This document shows positions 9,273 through 18,636 of a stretch of 37,693 nucleotides of DNA, piece after piece. Positions within the stretch are counted from its first letter, which is position 1. Each line of letters opens with the position of its first letter. The notes below the pieces were generated by a model that worked only from the letters and a program-made list of their open reading frames with translations, had not been told where the DNA came from and searched no databases. The position numbers were made by a program, and so were the translations under genes. Source of the DNA: an uncultured Pelagibacteraceae bacterium (lineage in GTDB: Bacteria; Pseudomonadota; Alphaproteobacteria; Pelagibacterales; Pelagibacteraceae); assembly GCA_902560225.1 (NCBI GenBank), contig CACEKT010000008.1, positions 1 to 37,693 on the forward strand, given 5' to 3'.

Positions 9273-9811
9273 AGAAAGTAATATTACTATTATCTATAAT
9301 TATGTTTTTTTTTAAAACTTCAGCAACCGCAAACTATGAAAAAAAAATTTATGATTTCAGCATAGAAAGCATAACTGGTGAAATAATAAATTTTAAAGAT
9401 TATAAAAATAAAGTTATTTTAGTTGTAAATACCGCAAGTTATTGTGGTTTCACAAAACAATATGATGAATTACAGGAATTGTGGGATTTCTATAAGGAAA
9501 AAGGCTTAATTGTTCTTGGTGTTCCATCTAATTCATTTAATCAAGAAAAGAATAACAATGCAGATGTAAAAGAATTTTGTGAAGTAAATTTTAATATTAA
9601 CTTTCCACTGACTACAATAACAGAAGTAAAGGGTAAAAATGCTCATGAGATTTTTAAATGGGCAAAAGAAAATCATGGTAAATCAGCTGTTCCAAAGTGG
9701 AATTTTCACAAAATTTTGATCAATAAAGAAGGTAGGATAGAAGATACATTTGCATCTATGACAAAACCAATGTCAAAAAAGCTAATTAAAACTATAGAAA
9801 ATATTTTATAA
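9269..9811 (+). CDS. Glutathione peroxidase (Cys type) with N-terminal signal-like segment
   Basis: 180 aa; VNTASYCGFTKQYDELQELW and WNFHKILINKEGRI motifs; hydrophobic N-terminus MKKVILLLSIIMFFFKTSATA. Confidence 0.93.
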   Translation: MKKVILLLSIIMFFFKTSATANYEKKIYDFSIESITGEIINFKDYKNKVILVVNTASYCGFTKQYDELQELWDFYKEKGLIVLGVPSNSFNQEKNNNADVKEFCEVNFNINFPLTTITEVKGKNAHEIFKWAKENHGKSAVPKWNFHKILINKEGRIEDTFASMTKPMSKKLIKTIENIL

Positions 9812-10576
9812 GTCTATAGTTAATCCATCATGTGCGGGAATAACATTTTTAGGCAACATTTTTTTAAGCACTTTGTAATCTAATACTGGTGACAAGTTTG
9901 TAAGTATAGCTTTTTTTGGCTTAAATTTTTTAATTAAAGCTATTGATGTTTCTAAATTAAAATGTGATGGATGAAAATTATACCATAAACAGTCAATTAC
10001 TAAATATTTGAGGTTTTTGAAATATTTAAAATCTTTCTTATAAATTTTACTAACATCACTTATATAGGCTAATTTTTTATCTAATATAAAGCAATTAGAT
10101 TTAACTTTTCCATGCTCTACTTCAATAGATTTAATTAAAATTTTTTTCTTCTTATCTATAGTAAATAGATCTCTATCTAATCTTTTTAAATTTAGTGTCG
10201 CTGGATATTCATTTGAAAAAGCTTTAAAGCAATAAGAAAAACTTTGTTTAAGATATTTAGAAGTATATTTGTCCGCATAAACATTAATTTGTTTTTTACT
10301 ATTAATGAAAAATGATCTTAGATCATTTATACCATGAGTTTGATCACCATGCATGTGTGAATAAAAAACTCTACTAATCTTATTAATTTTATGTCTAAGT
10401 AATTGCTGACGTAAATCAGGAGATGTATCAATTAATATATTTTCATCTGAGGTTTTAATTAATGCAGAACATCGGGTTCTGTAATTTTTTTTGTTTTTCG
10501 GATCACAATTACCAAAAAAACCATCAGGCCTTGGTACACCCATTGAGCTACCACATCCAAGAATAATAAATTTCAT
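9806..10576 (-). CDS. MBL-fold metallohydrolase, PhnP-like (phosphoribosyl 1,2-cyclic phosphate phosphodiesterase-type)
   Basis: 256 aa; LGCGSSMGVPRP, LIDTSPDLRQQLL, SHMHGDQTHGINDLR. Confidence 0.85.
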   Translation of the reverse strand: MKFIILGCGSSMGVPRPDGFFGNCDPKNKKNYRTRCSALIKTSDENILIDTSPDLRQQLLRHKINKISRVFYSHMHGDQTHGINDLRSFFINSKKQINVYADKYTSKYLKQSFSYCFKAFSNEYPATLNLKRLDRDLFTIDKKKKILIKSIEVEHGKVKSNCFILDKKLAYISDVSKIYKKDFKYFKNLKYLVIDCLWYNFHPSHFNLETSIALIKKFKPKKAILTNLSPVLDYKVLKKMLPKNVIPAHDGLTIDL

Positions 10577-10586
10577 AATAAGTTAA

Positions 10587-11345
10587 TTAAAAAAAGAGTT
10601 TATTAAAGTTATTTGTGGTACTTTCAATAAGTTTAGATTTTGATATTTCTTTTATTTCAGCTAACTTTGCTGCTGTAAAATTTATAAATGACGGTTCATT
10701 TTTTTTTCCTCTATTCGGTACAGGTGCTAAAAATGGGCTATCTGTCTCAATTAAAATTTTATCTAAAGGCAGTGATTTAAAAGTTTTTTGTAAATCTACT
10801 GCATTTTTAAAAGTTATTATACCACTAGCCGAAAAATATGCATTTAAAGTACAAAGTTTATCTGCAAATTCTTTAGATCCAGTAAAACAATGCATTAAAA
10901 TTTTTGGGTTATGAACCCTGTATTCATTTAAAATTTCATATGTTTCATTTTCTGCATTCCTTGAGTGCACTATTAAGGGAAAATTTACTTTGATAGCAGC
11001 CTTAATATGTTCTCTAAAACTATCGATTTGTTTATCTTTATCACTATTGTTATAATAGAAATCTAATCCTGTTTCTCCAATACCAATAATTTTTTTATTT
11101 TCTTTAAGCTTTTCTAATATTAAATCACAATTTATCTTTTCATTATTTGTTTCATGAGGATGAATGCCAATAGTTCCATAAATAATTTTATCAATATTAA
11201 CAATTTCTTTTACTCTAGAAAAACTTTCAAAAGATGTTGAAATAGTTAGTAATTTTTCTATACCTACTTCTTTGGATCTCTTTAAAACATTGTTCAAATC
11301 ACTTCTCAAAGGTTCATGATCAAGATGACAGTGAGAATCAATCAT
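10587..11345 (-). CDS. tatD: TatD family hydrolase
   Basis: 252 aa; MIDSHCHLDHE, GIGETGLDFYY, HSRNAENET, MHCFTGS, LIETDSPFLAPVP. Confidence 0.95.
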   Translation of the reverse strand: MIDSHCHLDHEPLRSDLNNVLKRSKEVGIEKLLTISTSFESFSRVKEIVNIDKIIYGTIGIHPHETNNEKINCDLILEKLKENKKIIGIGETGLDFYYNNSDKDKQIDSFREHIKAAIKVNFPLIVHSRNAENETYEILNEYRVHNPKILMHCFTGSKEFADKLCTLNAYFSASGIITFKNAVDLQKTFKSLPLDKILIETDSPFLAPVPNRGKKNEPSFINFTAAKLAEIKEISKSKLIESTTNNFNKLFF

Positions 11346-12879
11346 TTGATCTTTCTATTTTTTTAAAAAGTATATCTATTTTATTTATATAGTTTCCCTT
11401 AATTAAATATTCATTATTTGAAATTGAGGATAAATTGATCTCATTTTCAGATATATTAAAAATTTTTAAAGCTTTTAAAGAAGACTCTGGAATAATTGGG
11501 TAGAGTAAAAAACTAATTTTTCTAACAATTTCTAATGCTGTATAAACAATAGTATTTAATCTTTCTTGGTCATCTTTTTTTTTCCATGGTTCTTGATCAT
11601 TAAAATATTTGTTGGCTTCAAAAAGTGAGTTAACGATATAGTTGATATAAAAATTTAAATTTTGATTATCTATATTTTTTCTAATGTTATTTAAATTATC
11701 ATTATATTTATTTAAGATTAATAAATCATCATTTTGAAAATTAATTTTATTAGGTATGTTGCCATCACAATTTTTAATAGCAAAGGCTGTTACACGTTGG
11801 CATAAATTTCCATAATTGTTAGCTAGATCACTATTGTTGCAATCTTCTAGTTTTTCTTGTGAAATATTTCCATCATTTCCAAAAGAAACTTCTTTAATAA
11901 GATAATATCTTAATGCATCTAAACCATATTCATCAATTACTTTTATAGGGTCTAAGATATTCCCTTTGGATTTAGACATTTTTTCATCACCAGTTAATAT
12001 CCAACCATGACCATAAATTTTTTTTGGTAAATCAATTTTAGCAGCTAGCAGAAAAGCAGGCCAGTATATTGCATGAAATCGTAATATATCTTTACCTATT
12101 AGATGTATAGAAGCTGGCCAAAATTTTTTATAGAGCTCGTTGTTTATTTCAGGATAGTTTAAAGCACTGAGATAGTTCGTTAAAGCATCTAACCAAACAT
12201 ATATTACATGATTTTTATTGTTTGGAACTTTTATTCCCCAAGAGAATGTTTTTCTACTAATAGATAAATCTTTCAATCCACTTTTTACAAAACTAATAAC
12301 CTCATTTTTACGTGACTCAGGAGAAATAAAATCAGCGTGTTTTTCATAATAATCTAAAAGAGGTTTTTGCCATTTTGATAAACGAAAAAAATATGACTCC
12401 TCCTCTATCCATTCAACTATTGATTTTGAATTAATAGCAACTTTAACTCCATCTAATTCCTCGATTTCGTCTTCATTATAAAAAGCTTCATCAGACACTG
12501 AATACCATCCAGAATATTTTGATAAATAAATATCATCATTTTTTTCAAGTTCACTCCACAAATGTTGAACAGATTTTTTATGTCTTTCTTCTGTAGTTCT
12601 AATGAAATCAGTATTTGTTAAGTTTAATGTATTGGATAAATCTTTAAATGTTTTACTTATCACATTACAAAATTCTAATGGATCTAAACCTTTTTTTTCA
12701 GCAGCTCTTTGGATTTTTAAACCATGTTCATCAGTACCAGTTAAAAAATAAACATCATATCCATCTATTCTTTTAAATCTTGCAAAAAAATCAGCAATTA
12801 TACTTGAATAAGCATGTCCCATGTGAGGTTTTGCAGACGGATAATAAATAGGTGTAGTGATATAAAAATTTTTATCCAT
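11338..12879 (-). CDS. metG: Methionyl-tRNA synthetase
   Basis: 513 aa; YYPSAKPHMGHAYSS (HIGH-like), FLTGTDEHGLKIQ, KMSKSKGN. Confidence 0.97.
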   Translation of the reverse strand: MDKNFYITTPIYYPSAKPHMGHAYSSIIADFFARFKRIDGYDVYFLTGTDEHGLKIQRAAEKKGLDPLEFCNVISKTFKDLSNTLNLTNTDFIRTTEERHKKSVQHLWSELEKNDDIYLSKYSGWYSVSDEAFYNEDEIEELDGVKVAINSKSIVEWIEEESYFFRLSKWQKPLLDYYEKHADFISPESRKNEVISFVKSGLKDLSISRKTFSWGIKVPNNKNHVIYVWLDALTNYLSALNYPEINNELYKKFWPASIHLIGKDILRFHAIYWPAFLLAAKIDLPKKIYGHGWILTGDEKMSKSKGNILDPIKVIDEYGLDALRYYLIKEVSFGNDGNISQEKLEDCNNSDLANNYGNLCQRVTAFAIKNCDGNIPNKINFQNDDLLILNKYNDNLNNIRKNIDNQNLNFYINYIVNSLFEANKYFNDQEPWKKKDDQERLNTIVYTALEIVRKISFLLYPIIPESSLKALKIFNISENEINLSSISNNEYLIKGNYINKIDILFKKIERSND

Positions 12880-13801
12880 TTAAAATATTTTCATTAAAAT
12901 CTATAAAAATTACTTCATCATCCAGATTAAATTTTTTTGTACTATCAATTTTTTTAATAAAAAGATTATAAAGATTTATTAATTTAATGTTTTTAATTGA
13001 TATAGTACTTCTAAAATACAATTCAATTAAATAGTAAGTTAATTCTTTAATTGAATTATCCTTTTTGAAATGTTTGTCATGTATTATTAGAGAAATTAGT
13101 TCTTTTAAATTTATATTTTCAAGATCAATATCAAATTCATTACCATAAGAAATTAGTTGCAGTAATTTACCAGGAGTAGAATAATTACATATTAATTCTT
13201 TATTAACCAAATTGTTTACATCATCAGATATTATTTTGTTTGTAATGTTTATTGATTGGTCGAAAGATAGTGTAATTTTATAGTTCAAACATCTTGATTT
13301 TAATGTAGGTAATATTTTTTTGTTGTTATTTATTAATATAAAAAAAATATTATCATTTGGTTCTTCTAATACTTTTAACAAAGCGTTTATAGAATTATTA
13401 TTAAGAAACTCAATGTTGTCAATTAAAACAAATCTAGGTTTGTCATTAAAAGACGATTTATTAAGACTTAAAATTAAATTTCTTATTTGGTTAATATCAA
13501 TTTTTTTTTTATCCTCACCAATATCAACAAGCTCAAAATTAGGATTAGATTTATTTTGAGTTAGTAGAAAACTTTTATTTTCAGAATTAATTTCAAAATT
13601 TTTTAAATCATAAGGTTTAGCTTCATTTGAGGAATGTATATAATTGATAAAATGATAAGCAAATGTACATTTTCCTACGCCTTTTTCACCTGATAAAAGA
13701 ATTTTATTTGGCAATTTGTTTTGAAAATTTAATTTAACTAATTCATTAAATAAATCATCATGCTCATATAAAAAAGTTTGATTTGATGATTTTAAATTCA
13801 T
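12872..13801 (-). CDS. holB: DNA polymerase III subunit delta'
   Basis: 309 aa; KILLSGEKGVGKCTFAYHF (P-loop), FVLIDNIEFLNNNSINALLKVLEEP, LKSRC. Confidence 0.9.
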   Translation of the reverse strand: MNLKSSNQTFLYEHDDLFNELVKLNFQNKLPNKILLSGEKGVGKCTFAYHFINYIHSSNEAKPYDLKNFEINSENKSFLLTQNKSNPNFELVDIGEDKKKIDINQIRNLILSLNKSSFNDKPRFVLIDNIEFLNNNSINALLKVLEEPNDNIFFILINNNKKILPTLKSRCLNYKITLSFDQSINITNKIISDDVNNLVNKELICNYSTPGKLLQLISYGNEFDIDLENINLKELISLIIHDKHFKKDNSIKELTYYLIELYFRSTISIKNIKLINLYNLFIKKIDSTKKFNLDDEVIFIDFNENILNG

Positions 13802-14412
13802 TTAATTAACCAGTTTATTTTATTTTCAATAAGTCTTTCATTTTTTTTAATATCTAAATTAGAGTTTATTATTTGATATTTCTTTTTATTATTGGATATT
13901 TTCAAAAATCCATTTTGAACTTTATTATAAAAATTTATACTAAATTTATCATATCTATTAAGTTTTTTTCTTTTCTTTAATCTAGAAATAAGATTTTTAT
14001 TATTAACTATATTTAAAAAAGTAAAATTTACTTTTATCTTTTTCAACAAAAACTTATTTATTGATTTAATCAAATTAATATCAGCACCTAATCCATAGTG
14101 TTGATAAGCTATAGTTGAGTCTATAAATCTATCTATTAATATAATTTTTTTTTTGTAAAATTTATTTATTAACTGAATACTCTCACTTCTAGCGGCTAAA
14201 TATAATAATAAATCAGTATTTTTGTTAAAATTAGAATTGTTACTTAAAATTAATTTTCTTATTTTTTCTGAATTTTTGTTTCCTCCTGGTTCTCTAACTT
14301 TTATGTGATCTATTTTTTTTTTAGTTAAATATTTTGAGATTGTAGAAATATGGTGACTTTTACCACTTCCTTCAATACCTTCAAAAACAATTATTGGTTT
14401 ATTAGACATCAC
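13798..14412 (-). CDS. tmk: Thymidylate kinase
   Basis: 204 aa; IVFEGIEGSGKSHHI, VREPGGN, DRFIDSTIAYQ. Confidence 0.95.
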   Translation of the reverse strand: MMSNKPIIVFEGIEGSGKSHHISTISKYLTKKKIDHIKVREPGGNKNSEKIRKLILSNNSNFNKNTDLLLYLAARSESIQLINKFYKKKIILIDRFIDSTIAYQHYGLGADINLIKSINKFLLKKIKVNFTFLNIVNNKNLISRLKKRKKLNRYDKFSINFYNKVQNGFLKISNNKKKYQIINSNLDIKKNERLIENKINWLIK

Positions 14413-15553
14413 CCCAAATAATGTAGTTTAGAGATCTAATTAATCTAGATATAAAATTAACTTTTTTAACATCTTTATATGAAAGTAAATCGTATTCACC
14501 AACTAATTCTTCGTCATAAACAACTCTTAATGATGCAATTTTTTCATCCTTTTTAATTGGTGCTTCAACAGGACCTTCATATTTTACTGAAACTTTTAAT
14601 AATTTTTTTTTTGCTTTTTTAATTGTTTTGTAAACGTCTTCATTTGTATATACATCTACATAATTATCTTTACCTAACCATACCTCAACTTTTTGAAAAG
14701 GTTTATTTGCATTAGAAATTTTAACAAGATCATAGTTTGTTAGGCCATATGTTAATAATTTCACACTCTGCTTAGATCTGGAGTTTTTAGAGTTAAATCC
14801 ACTACCAACTGCAATGAGTCTTCTACCTTTTCTGTCTATAGAAGAAGCAAGTGAATATTTTTCATATGACAAATATCCTGTTTTAATTCCATCAGCCCCT
14901 AGATTTTTATAAAGTAATGGATTTCTATTGCCTTGAGTTATTGGATCTCCGCCTGTTCTGTCCCATGTAAACTCTTTTTCTTTAAAATATTCATAAAATT
15001 TTGGATAATTTTTGATCAAATATTTTGACATGATCATTATGTCTCTTACAGTAGATAAGTTATCTGGAGAATTAATACCTGAAGAATTAGAAAAATTTGT
15101 ATCCTCCATACCTATTTCCTTAGCTTTTTCAGTCATTAAAATTGCAAATTCTTCTTCAGTACCAGCTATACCTTCAGCTAAAGCAACACAAGCGTCATTG
15201 CCTGATGATACAATTATACCTCTCAAAAGATTTTCAACTGATATTTGATCTCCAACCATAATAAACATTGATGAATATCCAGCTTCAGAAAGTCTCCATG
15301 CATTTTCGGACACTATAAACTTATCATTTAAGTTTAATTCACCATTTTTAATTAAATCAAAGGCGATTATTGAAGTCATTATCTTTGTCATTGAAGCAGG
15401 AAAAATTTTTCGATCTGCATCTTTTTCATATAAAATTTCACCAGAGTGATAGTCTAAAAGAATAGCGGTCCTTGCTTTTATATCAAAATTAGCATTAGCA
15501 AAAGAAATACAAATTAAATTTAGTATTAAATAAATAAATATTTTTTTATACAT
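14402..15553 (-). CDS. dacC: D-alanyl-D-alanine carboxypeptidase (S11 family)
   Basis: 383 aa with signal peptide; FPASMTKIMTSIIAF (SxxK), SSGNDACVALAE (SxN), DGIKTGYL (KTG). Confidence 0.9.
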   Translation of the reverse strand: MYKKIFIYLILNLICISFANANFDIKARTAILLDYHSGEILYEKDADRKIFPASMTKIMTSIIAFDLIKNGELNLNDKFIVSENAWRLSEAGYSSMFIMVGDQISVENLLRGIIVSSGNDACVALAEGIAGTEEEFAILMTEKAKEIGMEDTNFSNSSGINSPDNLSTVRDIMIMSKYLIKNYPKFYEYFKEKEFTWDRTGGDPITQGNRNPLLYKNLGADGIKTGYLSYEKYSLASSIDRKGRRLIAVGSGFNSKNSRSKQSVKLLTYGLTNYDLVKISNANKPFQKVEVWLGKDNYVDVYTNEDVYKTIKKAKKKLLKVSVKYEGPVEAPIKKDEKIASLRVVYDEELVGEYDLLSYKDVKKVNFISRLIRSLNYIIWGDV

Positions 15554-16310
15554 CTTTTAAAATTTCTAAATTTTCAAAATTTAATGATTTAATTTCATTA
15601 AATGAGTCTTCTAGTTTTTTTATATCATTAAAAGGACCTAATAGTACCCTATATTTAGTCCTCGATAATTTTTTTATTACTGAATTTTTTAGATTTGTTT
15701 CATTAATTATTCTTTTAACCATATTTTCTGCTGAAACTTCATGATAAAAATCTGCAATTTTAATTGAATACAAAAATTTTTCATTTTTAACTTTATTTTT
15801 TTCATTTTTTTTCACTAAACCCAAATTATCAATTTTAATTCCATCAACAGGCATTTTTTCAGCCACATTCTTTTCTTCATTAAAAGTTTTTGCTTTTTTT
15901 GCAATAAATGTTGAATTCTGGGAAATTAAAACTAGATCAATATATGGCTCGTCTATATTGAGCAAAAGTTCTTCGGCAATTCTATTTGTAATTACAGAGT
16001 TATAAAAACTAGAAAATTTAACATTATTTGAAATAACTTCGGCAATAACTGTTTTTTGATTAACAGGATTAGTAATCTTAACAAAAGAATTTTTTTTTAT
16101 AGATTTATGAAATATTAATAATGACCTGTTATCAATTTTTTTTGAAATTTTTTTATTTTTTTTTAATTCATCGCTGTAAATTAAAGCAAAACCTGTGTTT
16201 TTATATTTTTGTTCGCTGCTAAAAACTAATATTTTTTCATTTGGACTATATTGATTACAACCATTTAATAAAATAATAGTAAAAAATAATAATATAAATT
16301 TATAGTTCAT
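15546..16310 (-). CDS. Probable RlpA-like septal ring lipoprotein with SPOR domain
   Basis: 254 aa; lipobox LLNGC; VKITNPVNQKTVIAEVISNN and ITNRIAEEL resemble the RlpA double-psi region; SPOR-like C-terminus YSIKIADFYHEVSAENMVKRI...YRVLLGPFNDIKKLEDSFNEIK. Confidence 0.7.
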   Translation of the reverse strand: MNYKFILLFFTIILLNGCNQYSPNEKILVFSSEQKYKNTGFALIYSDELKKNKKISKKIDNRSLLIFHKSIKKNSFVKITNPVNQKTVIAEVISNNVKFSSFYNSVITNRIAEELLLNIDEPYIDLVLISQNSTFIAKKAKTFNEEKNVAEKMPVDGIKIDNLGLVKKNEKNKVKNEKFLYSIKIADFYHEVSAENMVKRIINETNLKNSVIKKLSRTKYRVLLGPFNDIKKLEDSFNEIKSLNFENLEILKDV

Positions 16311-17302
16311 TTTTAAATTTATCTTTCAATGTACAAACAGCTAAAGAAAATCTTAATGATCTGTTCCATTTTAAAATTATTTCATAGTTATCAAATACAA
16401 TAAATGCTGGATTTAAAGTTTCCGCATCAGGAATAATATCTTTATCTGGTGTAATAATTCCTACTGTTAGGTTATCATCAATATTATCAGGTATAGAGTT
16501 ATTATTTATATACTTCATAAAATATTTTAATTTACTTTTATTATGAATTTTTTTTGCTGAAACATTTAAATATTTTTTTGGTATATCATTTGATAAATCA
16601 ACTTTATAAAAACATGGTTGATTTTTCTTCCAACCAATTTTTTTTAGATAATTAGCTGCTGATGCATAAGCATCCTTATTATTTTTTAAATCTATATAAT
16701 TATTGTTATCGTAATCTATAGCATAGTTTTTCATCGTAGATGGCATAAACTGAAAAAAACCAAAAGCACCAGCCCAAGATCCGTATAAAGTTTCATAATC
16801 AATTTGTTTAGTATCTATTAGCTTTAATAAAATTAAAAGTTCATTAGTAAAAAAATTCAGATCGTCTTTTATCATAACTTAATGTAGCCAAAGATGATAT
16901 AATATCCATTTTTCCAACATATGTGCCAAAATTAGTCTCAATACCCATTAAAGATAAGAGTAGTTCTTTTTCTATATTAAATTTATTTTCTATAGAATTA
17001 ATTAAGTCTATATTTTTATTATAAAATCTTAGCCCTTTTTCTAGTTTTTTAGAGGAGGTCCTTTTTGAAATATAAGTTTTAGTATCCTCATAAAATTCAG
17101 GTTGAAATCTATCATATTTAATTACATTCGGTAAAAATTTTGAATTTTTCATCACAACATCAAATGTTTTTTCTGAAATGTTATTTTTTAAAGCAACTTT
17201 CTTAAAATTTTTTTTCCATTTTTGAAATTCAATATCAGTGTTTGAAAAAGCTGAATTAATAATAAAAAATATAAGTATAAAAATAAAACTAATCTGCTTC
17301 AT
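16300..17302 (-). CDS. Lytic murein transglycosylase (MltB-like, GH103), split by one frameshift
   Basis: ORF 16844-17302 (signal peptide; LSLMGIETNFGTYVGKMDIISSLATLSYDKRRSEFF) continues in ORF 16300-16875 (FFTNELLILLKLID...YGSWAGAFGFFQFMPSTMKNYA). Removing one T from the 7-T run (complement 16849-16855) restores one frame. Confidence 0.85.
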
Positions 17303-18167
17303 ATAGATCTTTCAAATATATAAATACAGCAATCCAGATAAAAATAAAACTAACTAATTTTTCATTTGAAAAAGCTTCATTATAATAAAAATATCCCAAC
17401 AAAAATTGAAGTGTTGGAGTAATATAAAAAATCATTCCAGTTGGTCCTAAACCACATAATTCAACACCTCTAACATATAAAAATAAAGGTATTACCGTCA
17501 TTGGCCCTGCTAAAAATATAAATAACATCATTGGTGGATTCGAAAAAGTAAAATCATTATAATCATTAATCGTTATGAAGTAGAAAGCTATTATAGCAAA
17601 AGGTAAAATAAATAGGCTTTCTATCAAAAGACCAATATCAGTATCTATATTAATTTTTTTTCTAACAAGATTATAAAAACTCCAACTAAACGCTACTATT
17701 AAACCAACCCACGGTAATGATTTAAAGCTTACAAATATTAAATAAACAATTGATGCAATCACAAGCAATACTGAGAAAATTCTTTTATTATTAATTTTTT
17801 CTTTAAAAAAAAAATACCCCAACATCACACTTAATATTGGCATAATGAAGTACCCAAAACTTGCATCAATTATTTGATCTGTAGCAACAGCATATATCCA
17901 TATACCCCAGTTTATAAATATAAGGAAACCTGATAAAAAAAGATAAAGTAAAATTTTTTTATTTTTAATAATTGAAAAAAAAATACTCCACTTTGAAAAA
18001 AAGAAAGTTGTTAAAATAAGCGTAAATGTTGTCCATAGACATCTATGCACAACAAGTTCAATATGACCTATATAGGCAATATATTTAAAATATATAACAC
18101 CAAGAAATCCCCACCAAAAAGATCCAAAACCTGCTAACAACAAACCCTTATTAAATTCTTTATTCAT
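17289..18167 (-). CDS. rarD: EamA family transporter, RarD-like
   Basis: 292 aa; polytopic membrane protein; LAGFGSFWWGFLGVIYFKYIAYI...VVHRCLWT, GIWIYAVATDQIIDASFGYFIMPI typical of RarD. Confidence 0.88.
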   Translation of the reverse strand: MNKEFNKGLLLAGFGSFWWGFLGVIYFKYIAYIGHIELVVHRCLWTTFTLILTTFFFSKWSIFFSIIKNKKILLYLFLSGFLIFINWGIWIYAVATDQIIDASFGYFIMPILSVMLGYFFFKEKINNKRIFSVLLVIASIVYLIFVSFKSLPWVGLIVAFSWSFYNLVRKKINIDTDIGLLIESLFILPFAIIAFYFITINDYNDFTFSNPPMMLFIFLAGPMTVIPLFLYVRGVELCGLGPTGMIFYITPTLQFLLGYFYYNEAFSNEKLVSFIFIWIAVFIYLKDLYEAD

Positions 18168-18254
18168 AGGAAACCAGATCTCTAATTAATAATAGCTTTT
18201 ATTAGACTATTTTATGGTTGAATTAAATAATTATAATAATAAAACCTTGCTCAC

Positions 18255-18344
18255 GGAGAGATGGCTGAGCGGTTGAAAGCACCGGTCTTGAAAACCGGCA
18301 AAGGGGCAACTCTTTCCTGGGTTCGAATCCCAGTCTCTCCGCCA
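18255..18344 (+). tRNA. tRNA-Ser (anticodon TGA)
   Basis: GGAGAGATGGCTGAGCGGTTGAAAGCACCGGTCTTGAAAACCGGCAAAGGGGCAACTCTTTCCTGGGTTCGAATCCCAGTCTCTCCGCCA; long variable arm, TGA anticodon. Confidence 0.95.
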
Positions 18345-18614
18345 TTATTTTTTTTGCTTATATTTAAAATTTCTAAATAGTGAACTAACATTATTTTCTT
18401 TAATTTTAAAATCAGTCTTTAGATTATTATAAAAGTTATATAAATTATTATCATCAATATCTAATAACTTTTCTAGATTTTCAAGGTCATGTGCATTTAA
18501 TTTATTAATATATTTATTTGTAAAAGCACCTAAAAGTTTATCCATTTCTTTAGTACCGCGATAATTTGATCTGTAGATAATTTTTTTTTTTAATTGATCT
18601 ATATTGATACTCAT
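18345..18614 (-). CDS. sdhE: Succinate dehydrogenase assembly factor 2 / SdhE family
   Basis: 89 aa; KKKIIYRSNYRGTKEMDKLLGAFTNKYI matches the SdhE RGxxE motif; divergent from recG. Confidence 0.88.
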   Translation of the reverse strand: MSINIDQLKKKIIYRSNYRGTKEMDKLLGAFTNKYINKLNAHDLENLEKLLDIDDNNLYNFYNNLKTDFKIKENNVSSLFRNFKYKQKK

Positions 18615-18636
18615 TAATAGAATATATTAGTAGTTG

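Noticed and set aside
10615-15248. Antisense ORFs 10615-10914, 13320-13559 and 15012-15248
   Set aside because: Shadow ORFs of tatD, holB and dacC; low-complexity translations with no recognisable domain.
14402-17302. dacC, RlpA/SPOR-like and mltB-like genes as a new peptidoglycan system
   Set aside because: This is a known functional grouping of cell-wall hydrolysis and septal proteins (MltB-RlpA-DacC-Tmk-HolB order is common in alphaproteobacteria), so it is not novel.
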